Assembly: GCA_036558545.1 (NCBI GenBank)
Contig: DATBFJ010000072.1
Span: 1-6,128, forward strand
Direction: 5' to 3'
DNA length: 6,128 nt
DNA from: JALYGJ01 sp036558545
GTDB lineage: Bacteria; Chloroflexota; Limnocylindria; Limnocylindrales; CSP1-4
The translations under genes were made by a program, and so were the position numbers. Shown piece by piece: positions 1 to 6,078 of this stretch (its first letter is position 1; each line of letters begins with the position of its first letter). The notes under the pieces are model-generated. The model saw only the letters and a program-made list of their open reading frames with translations. It had not been told where the DNA came from and did no database searches.

Positions 1-2
1 AG

Positions 3-140
3 CAACAGCTCCTGGACAAGCTGGAGGCAGCGCTCGGGCCCGAGCAGCTCGCGTCGGAGCTCGCAGCCGGGTCATCGCTTTCGCCTGAGGACGCGAGTGC
101 GCTCGCGCTGGGAGAGGCCGATTCCGCACCACTCGACTAA
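3..140 (+). CDS. 3' end of a gene cut by the window edge; possible ATPase/TPR-type transcriptional or signalling regulator
   Basis: An open frame enters from the left edge and runs 45 codons to a TAA at 138-140. The peptide begins QQLLDKLEAALGPEQLASEL and ends with the segment SLSPEDASALALGEADSAPLD. The pattern 'LG.E.....A.G..LS.E.A.ALAL' resembles the extreme C-terminus of many large LuxR-, SARP- or cyclase-type ATPase/TPR regulators of Actinomycetota and Chloroflexota, where a similar block closes the TPR region. I recall this from the families; the fragment is too short to prove it. No catalytic motif is visible, and the start and full length lie outside the window. The stop is followed within about 4-10 bases by sequence homologous to ettA, in the same reading frame. 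If the call is right, this is a second regulator of the same broad class as the gene at 420. Alternatively it is the end of an unrelated Ala/Leu-rich protein. Confidence 0.55.
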   Translation, partial: QQLLDKLEAALGPEQLASELAAGSSLSPEDASALALGEADSAPLD

Positions 141-143
141 CGT

Positions 144-380
144 CCCCCCGCGCGCGCTTACGTGTCCAGCTTCAACTTCCGTGGCACGGACCAGCAGAAG
201 ATGGTCGGCGCGCCATCGGGAGGGGAGAGGAACCGGGTTCACCTGGCCAAGCTGCTCCAGTCAGGCGGGCGCTTCTTCCAGGGCAACGTCACTGACCACG
301 AGGAGTTCCGCCACAAGGAGCTCGGCATCGCCGCCGACCAGCCCCACCGCATCAAGTACAAACGCCTGGCGGCTGCGTAA
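144..380 (+). pseudogene. ettA: ettA (ABC-F translation throttle) 3' remnant, internally deleted
   Basis: In the frame ending at TAA 378-380 the translation reads YVSSFNFRGTDQQKMVG, then the ABC signature region (APSGGERNRVHLAKLLQSGG), then RFFQGNVTDHEEFRHKELG and a basic tail ending YKRLAAA. These match the second ABC domain and C-terminus of EttA, the ABC-F ATPase that binds the ribosomal E site and gates translation according to ATP/ADP. The signature Leu of LSGGE is Pro here. Compared with the copy at 5436-6078, everything between positions 269 and 270 is missing, which removes Walker B, the D-loop and the H-switch His. The loss equals 57 codons once an extra base in the other copy is discounted, so the frame is kept. 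The whole first ABC domain, the linker and the second P-loop are also absent. A GTG at 162 could start a 72-residue peptide, but no clear ribosome binding site precedes it. It cannot be a working ATPase. It sits between a regulator tail and the cyclase gene and may hold the latter's promoter. Confidence 0.88.
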
Positions 381-419
381 GCAAGCCCACTTCGACCCGC
401 GGCTACGCTAGTACCGACC

Positions 420-3413
420 ATGATCCAGCGGCGCAAAGACGTGACGATCGTATTTGCTGACCTAGTTGAGTCGACGGCACTCGCTGAGTCGGTGGATGTC
501 GAGCGTCTGGCGACCATCCTCGATCGCTATTTCTCGGCTCTTCGCGATTGCATTGAAACCAGCGGGGGCACCGTTGAGAAATTCATAGGAGACGCGGTGG
601 TCGGCGTGTTCGGCGTGCCGAGTCTCCACGAGGACGACGCGCTCCGTGGCGTCCGAGCGGCCCTGGAGATGATGGCGGCGATTGATCGGCTCAACGACGA
701 TCTGGCAGCACCCTCGGGCGCTCGGCTCGCCATCCGTGTCGGCGTGAACACGGGCGAGGTTGCGGTGTCGTCCGGAGTGGCGCTTGGTCACGCGATCAGC
801 ATGGCCGCTCGCCTAGAGCAGAGCGCAGAGCCCGGCCAAATCCTGATTGGCGAGCAGACGCGCGCACTAACCCAATCGACCGTTGAGGCCGAGCCCGTCC
901 CCTCGCTGAACGTCAAGGGCTCATCGACACCGCTTGGAGCGTGGAGCATCCTCAGGATGCTCGACGCGGACGGCGGACACGTGGATCCGCGATCGCCGTT
1001 CATTGGACGAAAAGCGGAAACCGAGCTCATTGAGGCCGCGCTCGGCGAGGCGATCCGAATGAGGCGCTGCGTCGTGACAACCGTGGTCGCCCCGCCAGGT
1101 ATGGGTAAAACGCGCCTCGTGGGCGAAATGCGCGCCAAACTCAGTGCGGAAATCCTCGCGGTGGCTGGTCGATGCTTGCCCTACGGTGAAGGAACGCCCT
1201 ACGCCGCACTCGCACAAATTGTCGAGCAATTGAATTTCGACCCGACGGTGACGTTGGAATCCGAACTCGCCAATCAGAGGGACGGTGCAGCGGTCGCGGG
1301 TGCTCTGCATGCGACGATCACCGGTTCTTCCCCCGTGTCTGCGGCTGAATCTGCCTGGGCGTTTCGCAGGCTGTTCGAGTCAGTGGCTGCGTCGAGGCCC
1401 ATGGTCGTGATCATCGATGATCTTCACTGGGCCGATCCAATGCTGCTTGACGTGATCGACTCCATCGCTGCAACTAACACGGCGCCAATCTTGTTGCTCT
1501 GCGCGGCCAGACCTGATCTCTTCGATCTTCGACCGGATTGGGACGTCGATCGACAGGTCATTCGCCTCGACCCGTTGACTTCCCCGGAAACGAAGGCTCT
1601 GCTCGACGGTGTTCGACACCACATACCTCGTGACTTGCGAGACCGCATCATTGATGCCGCTGACGGCATCCCGCTATTTGTCGAGCAGATGGCGGCGTTC
1701 GCCAATGAGCTCGAAGCAGTTCCGGCAGTTCCGCCCACTATTCGAGCCGTGCTCGCCGCTCGCGTCGACCGGCTGGCGGACGATGAGCGAATCGTTCTAG
1801 AACGCGGCGCCGTACAGGGCCAGATATTTCGGATCGACACAGTACGTGCGTTGGCGTCGACCGAAGAGTTGACCACGATCGATGCTGCGCTCCGCGCGTT
1901 GACCCGCAGGGAATTTGTTCGACCTGACAGCCCGCTGGACCCGAGCGCGTTCCGATTTGCACACGCACTCGTGCGCGACGCCGTCTATGAGTCGATGCCG
2001 CGACGATTGCGAGCGCAGCTCCACCGTCAGTACGGGGAACTGCTTGAGGCGGACGGGTCGCCGCCGGAGCTCACCGGGCATCATTTCGCCTCAGCCCATG
2101 GTGAGCTAATTAGGTTGGGGGAGACCGGTTCGGAGGTGGCCGACCTTGCGGTTCGCGCAGGGCGAGCGCTTCACGAGGCGGGTCGCAAATCGCTCGCGAG
2201 GCGGGAGACCCGCAGGTCGGTCGAATTGCTCGAACGATCCGAGGTGCTTCTGCGAGCCGAAGAAACCGAGTGGCTGCTCGTAGTGCCAACTTTGATTACC
2301 GCACTCGTGGAGTTGCCCGATTTCAACGCGGCCGACGCGCTGCGTGACAAAGCTTTGAACGTCGCCAATAGATGGGACGACGAGACCGCGGCGCTCAGGA
2401 TTGAAATTGCCTGGACGTTCAGCGGCTATGCGCGCGATCTGCCTGGATGGTATGAGTCGGCGTCGAAGCTTGCCGAGAAGGCGATCGACCGTCTCGAAGC
2501 CGCTGGCGCACACGAAGACGTGGTGCGTGCTCTCCGCGTCAAAGGCTACGCACAATCCGTGATGGACGCGGGCGCTTTGATTGCATCGCTCCAGGAAGCG
2601 CACCGGCGCGCGGACGCGATCGGCGACGAGGCCGCCCAGATCCTCCTCTGGGATGAGCTGGGTGGCGCGATGGTGCTCGGCGAGACGCCCTGGGACGAAG
2701 TCGGTCGCTACATCGACGAAGAGATTCGCTGGGCGCGTGAACGCGGCATCGGGTTCACCGAGGCCGACGGACAGCTAAGCCTCGCCTACGTCCAGGCGGG
2801 GCGCGGCGAGTTCGCACGTGCGCGCGCGACTCTCGCGTCGATACGCGATCTGCTATCCGCGCTTCCAGCAGGCATGACCCACAACGGAGAATCGTTCGTG
2901 CTCGAGGGCGACCTGGAACAGGACGCCGGCAACTACGGTCAGTCCGAACAGGCCTATCGCCACGCGGTCGAAGTCTTCTCTCAGAATCTTCCGTGGAAGC
3001 GCTGGGCGATTACCCGCCTGGCGAATCTCTTGATCGATGTCGGCAGAGCGGCGGAGGCGAGGGCCCTACTTGATCAAGTGAATAACGAGTACCCGGCTCC
3101 TGACACTCCGATTGAGAAGCTGTTCAAACTCGAAGCGGAAGCGAGATACGCCGGCGCGTTAGGCGACAATGCGACGGCGGTCGAGCTTGCGCGTAACGCC
3201 TCCGACCTGACGAAGTCGGTGCGCCAGCCAGTCGTCACGGGCCGAGTTCACGAGACGCTCGCTGGTCTGCTAGCCGCCTCAGGTGAGTTGGATCAGGCGC
3301 GCATGGAGTTCGAGCGCGCCCATGAGCTGTTTGCCAGTAAAGGATATCGACCAGGCGAGCAGCGGACAGTCAAGGCCCTCGCCGTCCTTGCTGACGCCGC
3401 CCGCGTAGCTTGA
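420..3413 (+). CDS. Class III adenylate/guanylate cyclase domain - AAA/STAND ATPase - TPR-repeat signalling protein
   Basis: Predicted soluble 997-residue multidomain regulator; no signal peptide or membrane segment is seen. Residues about 5-178 are a class III cyclase domain. Metal-binding Asp14 (VFADLVESTA) and Asp58 are present, with Lys54 in EKFIGDAV and Arg131 in MAARLEQSAEPGQ. The usual GD-x-VN motif reads GHAIS (His124, Ser127), so the normally conserved Asp and the Asn that stabilises the transition state are replaced; cyclase activity is therefore uncertain. Residues about 192-440 are a P-loop ATPase: entry motif SPFIGRKAE, Walker A APPGMGKT (Lys230, first Gly replaced by Ala), Walker B VVIIDDLHWAD (Asp333, Asp334), a CAARPDL sensor-like strand, and IPLFVEQM. 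A segment near 511-545 (FRFAHALVRDAVYESMPRR) matches the module following the ATPase in this family. Roughly 560-990 is alpha-helical and TPR-like, for example near 820-850 and 945-975. Length is near that usual for the architecture. The ATG at 420 is preferred because the cyclase core begins at once; no good Shine-Dalgarno is seen. The physiological input is unknown. Confidence 0.92.
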   Translation: MIQRRKDVTIVFADLVESTALAESVDVERLATILDRYFSALRDCIETSGGTVEKFIGDAVVGVFGVPSLHEDDALRGVRAALEMMAAIDRLNDDLAAPSGARLAIRVGVNTGEVAVSSGVALGHAISMAARLEQSAEPGQILIGEQTRALTQSTVEAEPVPSLNVKGSSTPLGAWSILRMLDADGGHVDPRSPFIGRKAETELIEAALGEAIRMRRCVVTTVVAPPGMGKTRLVGEMRAKLSAEILAVAGRCLPYGEGTPYAALAQIVEQLNFDPTVTLESELANQRDGAAVAGALHATITGSSPVSAAESAWAFRRLFESVAASRPMVVIIDDLHWADPMLLDVIDSIAATNTAPILLLCAARPDLFDLRPDWDVDRQVIRLDPLTSPETKALLDGVRHHIPRDLRDRIIDAADGIPLFVEQMAAFANELEAVPAVPPTIRAVLAARVDRLADDERIVLERGAVQGQIFRIDTVRALASTEELTTIDAALRALTRREFVRPDSPLDPSAFRFAHALVRDAVYESMPRRLRAQLHRQYGELLEADGSPPELTGHHFASAHGELIRLGETGSEVADLAVRAGRALHEAGRKSLARRETRRSVELLERSEVLLRAEETEWLLVVPTLITALVELPDFNAADALRDKALNVANRWDDETAALRIEIAWTFSGYARDLPGWYESASKLAEKAIDRLEAAGAHEDVVRALRVKGYAQSVMDAGALIASLQEAHRRADAIGDEAAQILLWDELGGAMVLGETPWDEVGRYIDEEIRWARERGIGFTEADGQLSLAYVQAGRGEFARARATLASIRDLLSALPAGMTHNGESFVLEGDLEQDAGNYGQSEQAYRHAVEVFSQNLPWKRWAITRLANLLIDVGRAAEARALLDQVNNEYPAPDTPIEKLFKLEAEARYAGALGDNATAVELARNASDLTKSVRQPVVTGRVHETLAGLLAASGELDQARMEFERAHELFASKGYRPGEQRTVKALAVLADAARVA

Positions 3414-3484
3414 TCACCCAGGGAGCCTAATCAGCCAGTAGCTATTGCACAGCCGCGAATACTGAAGCGCGAACAAAACCGTAT

Positions 3485-3491
3485 AGGCGAG
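3485..3491 (+). promoter_or_regulatory. Weak candidate ribosome binding site for the solute-binding lipoprotein gene
   Basis: The purine-rich AGGCGAG lies 7 bases before the ATG at 3499 and is a poor partial match to AGGAGG. It is the only Shine-Dalgarno-like element in the 85-bp gap after the cyclase gene. The choice of the ATG at 3499 rests mainly on the lipoprotein signal peptide that starts right there. A TTGCAC at 3445-3450 resembles a -35 box, but no convincing -10 box lies at normal spacing, so I do not call a promoter. No stem-loop with a T-run is seen in the gap, so read-through from the cyclase gene is possible. Confidence 0.3.
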
Positions 3492-3498
3492 CACACCG

Positions 3499-5436
3499 AT
3501 GAACCTGCGACCACGTTCTCGTTCCCTGACCCTGAGTGTCCCTGCGCTGCTTGTCCTGGCGGCATGTTCCACGAACAGCACCGCGACGCCTGCCGCGACC
3601 TCTCCTCTCGCATCGTCCGCCGCAGCAACAGCCGCGACCGCCGGGGCTACTCCGGTTGCGACCACTAAAGCAACTGTGCAGGCGACTGCATACGCAACGT
3701 CCGCGCCGGCCGCGACGAACAATCCGGCCACCAATGTGCCGACGAGTCAGCCAACCGCGACGTCAGGCCCCGCAACGTTCGGCGGCACGATCACGATGCT
3801 GACGCACGCAACGGACTTCGACTATTACGACCCGCAGCGCGTATATACGGGTGAGGACCTGTGGTTCTTTGGCGCGACGGTCATGCGCGCGCTCGTCGCG
3901 TACAAGTACTCGCCCGACGCTGCTGAGAACACGACCATTGAACCGGACATGGCGACCGACACAGGCACTCCCAACGCCGACGCCACGAGTTGGACTTTCA
4001 CACTGCGCGACGGCTTGACCTGGCAGGACGGTTCACCCCTCAAATGCGCGGACATCAAGTACGGCGTCTCGCGCACGTTCGCCACGGACGTGATCATCGG
4101 AGGGCCGACATACGCAATCGCGTACCTCAACATCCCCAAGAACGACGATGGCTCGTCACAATATCCCGGGCCCTACACGGCAACGCCGGACCAGCAGGCA
4201 TTGTTCGATGCGGCAGTCTCATGCGACGGCAACGTCATAACGTTCAACCTCGCCCAAACGGTGGCCGACTTCAACTACACGACCACGCTCGGTTTCGGCG
4301 CCGTTCCCAACCCAATCGATCACCCCGGCGTCGACACCGGCGAGAACTACGTGGGCGACGCTGTCTGGTCTGATGGTCCGTACAAGATCACGACGTACAG
4401 CCCATCCGAGGGCGGCTCCCTTGTCATGGAACGTAACGAACAATGGAACCGTGCCAGCGACAACCATCGCGGCGCCTACCCCGACAAATGGGTCGTCAAA
4501 TTCGGCCTCGATCTCAAGGTCATTGACCAACGCCTGATGGAGTCAAACGGGGCGGATGCCAGCGCGATCGACTACTTCAATATCGAACCCGAGAACCTGA
4601 CGACGGTCTTCGCCGACGCCCATACTCCGAACGCGCAGTTCGAGGGGCGGGCGTTCAGCGACTTTGATCCGTACACGCTGTACTACTGGATCAACACCCG
4701 CACGATCACCAACCGCGACATCCGCGCCGCGATGGCCGCCGCACTCGACCGGGGAGCCATCCGACTCAATGCGGGCGGCGAGTTCGTCGGCGACTTCGCC
4801 GATGGCGCGATCAAGCCCAACACCGGCCAGGACTACGCGCCGACCAGTTTCTGGGACTCCCTTCTTGGCAAGGCGATCCCGGTAAACGGCGATCCCGATT
4901 ACGCGAAGACGTTGATCGCTAATTCCGGCGAGCCGGCGCCAACGATCAGATGGAACTACCCGATCACCCCGACTGGCGATAGAAACGCGGCGATCGTTCA
5001 ACAATCACTCGAGAAGGCTGGTTTCAAGGTCAAGATCGAGGGCATCGATCCGACCCACTACTACAGCACGATCTTTGACAACGAGCTCAAGGGTGACGCA
5101 GGCAGCAGTGGCTGGGGCCCTGACTGGCCGAACGCATCGACGGTGATTCCGCCGCTGTTCACGGACGCCGGTGGCTTCAACCTGTCAAACGTCAGTGACG
5201 ACAGCGGCATTCCCGACTGGCTCGAGCAAGTTGCCGATGCGCAGACAACCATTGACAGAGCCGCCCAGGCGGCCAAGTGGCAGGATCTGAACAAGAAGTC
5301 GGTCGAGCAGGTCTGGATCATCCCGACGTTCTTCAACCTCGCCCAGAACATGGGCGGCACGAACGTCGGCAACCTGTATCGCTCGAACGGCAGCTGGCCG
5401 TATGGCGTCCTGTACCTCAAGGACCCGAACGCCTGA
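3499..5436 (+). CDS. ABC transporter substrate-binding lipoprotein, family 5 (oligopeptide/dipeptide type)
   Basis: A 645-residue extracytoplasmic lipoprotein that would capture a solute, typically a peptide, and deliver it to an ABC importer. Residues 1-23 form a lipoprotein signal: Arg-rich N-region, hydrophobic core (LTLSVPALLVL) and lipobox LAAC with Cys23 as the lipidation site. Residues 24-93 are a disordered Ala/Thr/Pro/Ser tether. The SBP_bac_5 fold starts near GGTITML (95-101). It carries the family signature around 170-192 (RDGLTWQDGSPLKCADIKYG), a YKIT-type segment of the kind found in this family, and GWGPDWPNAS in the C-terminal part, familiar from family 5 proteins of high-GC Gram-positives. 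The only cysteines beyond Cys23 are Cys183 and Cys242, a possible disulfide. Length is slightly above the usual 530-600 because of the tether. Ligand cannot be read from sequence; peptides are likeliest, with nickel, opines or sugars as family alternatives. The gene ends at TGA 5434-5436, where the next ettA remnant begins. No permease or ATPase gene follows, so this receptor is orphaned here. Confidence 0.94.
   Translation: MNLRPRSRSLTLSVPALLVLAACSTNSTATPAATSPLASSAAATAATAGATPVATTKATVQATAYATSAPAATNNPATNVPTSQPTATSGPATFGGTITMLTHATDFDYYDPQRVYTGEDLWFFGATVMRALVAYKYSPDAAENTTIEPDMATDTGTPNADATSWTFTLRDGLTWQDGSPLKCADIKYGVSRTFATDVIIGGPTYAIAYLNIPKNDDGSSQYPGPYTATPDQQALFDAAVSCDGNVITFNLAQTVADFNYTTTLGFGAVPNPIDHPGVDTGENYVGDAVWSDGPYKITTYSPSEGGSLVMERNEQWNRASDNHRGAYPDKWVVKFGLDLKVIDQRLMESNGADASAIDYFNIEPENLTTVFADAHTPNAQFEGRAFSDFDPYTLYYWINTRTITNRDIRAAMAAALDRGAIRLNAGGEFVGDFADGAIKPNTGQDYAPTSFWDSLLGKAIPVNGDPDYAKTLIANSGEPAPTIRWNYPITPTGDRNAAIVQQSLEKAGFKVKIEGIDPTHYYSTIFDNELKGDAGSSGWGPDWPNASTVIPPLFTDAGGFNLSNVSDDSGIPDWLEQVADAQTTIDRAAQAAKWQDLNKKSVEQVWIIPTFFNLAQNMGGTNVGNLYRSNGSWPYGVLYLKDPNA
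3568..3777 (+). other. Low-complexity Ala/Thr/Pro-rich tether coding segment
   Basis: Codons 24-93 of the lipoprotein gene encode a stretch almost wholly of Ala, Thr, Pro, Ser and Asn between the lipidated Cys and the folded binding domain. At the DNA level it is built from loosely recurring gcgacc/gcaacg-type units without an exact tandem period. Such tethers are common in surface lipoproteins of high-GC monoderms, where they extend the binding domain from the membrane through the wall. The Thr/Pro content would suit O-glycosylation, but that is inference. Confidence 0.75.
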
Positions 5437-6078
5437 TCGTCATCGAGGCCGACGGTCTGCGCAAGGGGTGCGGCGGCCAACGGAGCGGGAAAGACGACGC
5501 TGTTCGGGCATGCGGGTGGGGGAGGAGAAGGCGAGCGCCGGCACGATCGTCGTCGGCGACACCGTGAAGATGAGTTACGTCGACCAGAGCCGCGATGCGC
5601 TGGCGGCCGATCAAGACGGTGTTCCAGGAGATCACCCAGGGCGCCGAGATCATCAAGGTCGGCTCACGTGAGCTTCCAGCGCGCGCGTACGTGTCGAGCT
5701 TCAACTTCCGTGGCACCGACCAGCAGAAGATGGTCGGCGCGCTATCGGGAGGGGAGAGGAACCGAGTTCACCTGGCGAAGCTGCTGCAGTCGGGCGGCAA
5801 CGTCCTGCTGCTGGACGAGCCGACCAACGACCTGGACGTCCACACGCTGCGCGCGCTCGAGGCCGGCCTGGAGTCGTTTCCGGGCTGCGTGGTCGTCATC
5901 TCGCACGACCCGCTGGTTCCTGGATCGGATCGCCACGCACATCCTGGCATTCCAAGGTGACAGCCAGATGCGCTTCTTCCTGGGCAACGTCACTGACTAC
6001 GAGGAGTTCCGCCACAAGGAGCTCGGCACTTCCGCCGACCAGCCCCACCGCATCCGCTACAAGCCCGCCGCCGCCTAA
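5436..6078 (+). pseudogene. ettA: ettA (ABC-F translation throttle) second-domain remnant, frameshifted and 5'-truncated
   Basis: Read across successive frames this is the second ABC domain of EttA, an E-site-binding ribosomal ATPase. IVIEADGLRKG begins at 5436, then ANGAGKTTLF (P-loop) at 5476, MRVGEEKASAGTIVVGDTVK from 5510, and IKTVFQEITQGAEIIKVGS about 5610. Next come YVSSFNFRGTDQQKMVG, signature LSGGE, Walker B and D-loop LLLDEPTNDLD and H-switch VVISHD in one frame up to 5909. RWFLDRIATHILAFQ and the tail ending YKPAAA then run to TAA 6076-6078. The frame moves by +1 each time: near 5475 with loss of some 20-25 codons before the P-loop, near 5506-5509, at 5611-5612, and at 5910 (an extra C). 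The first ABC domain and linker, about 320 residues in EttA, are absent. The remaining sequence is highly conserved, so decay is recent or the copy was conserved until lately. The longest single-frame piece (from 5595) contains signature and Walker B but no P-loop, so it would not bind ATP normally. A functional ettA is expected elsewhere in the genome. Confidence 0.9.

Noticed and set aside
374..408. Stem-loop GCGTA...TACGC after the left ettA remnant as a terminator
   Set aside because: There are only five paired bases around a loop of about 25, with no T-run. This is expected by chance.
97..411. A 104-codon + strand open frame overlapping the left ettA remnant
   Set aside because: It is rich in Arg/Ser/Thr and lies out of frame with the clear EttA homology at 162-380. 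It is a shadow caused by high GC content.
3414..3734. Antisense open frame of 106 codons over the lipoprotein gene's 5' end
   Set aside because: Its Ala/Val-rich sequence is the reverse reading of the low-complexity Ala/Thr tether, and it has no independent support.
4543..5004. Antisense open frame of 153 codons within the solute-binding gene (and similar ones at 1424-1876, 2106-2603 and 5061-5480)
   Set aside because: These lie opposite a strongly supported coding frame in GC-rich DNA and show no recognisable domain.
141..5436. Composite transposon with ettA-like ends
   Set aside because: I saw no transposase, no terminal inverted repeats and no target-site duplication next to the two remnants.
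5595..5960. A separate 121-codon gene encoding a mini ABC protein with LSGGE and Walker B
   Set aside because: It is one frame segment of the broken ettA. Homology continues on both sides in other frames, and the P-loop is not in it. Its apparent start ATG is out of the EttA frame.
144..6078. Classical integrative island with attL/attR at the 3' end of a housekeeping gene
   Set aside because: No integrase is in the window, the repeats are hundreds of bases long and about 7% diverged in the core, and neither copy is joined to a complete ettA as that model requires.
5436..6078. Programmed ribosomal frameshifting restoring the EttA second domain
   Set aside because: Four shifts in about 600 bases, plus loss of the first ABC domain and part of the segment before the P-loop, point to decay. 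No slippery heptamer with a downstream structure was evident.
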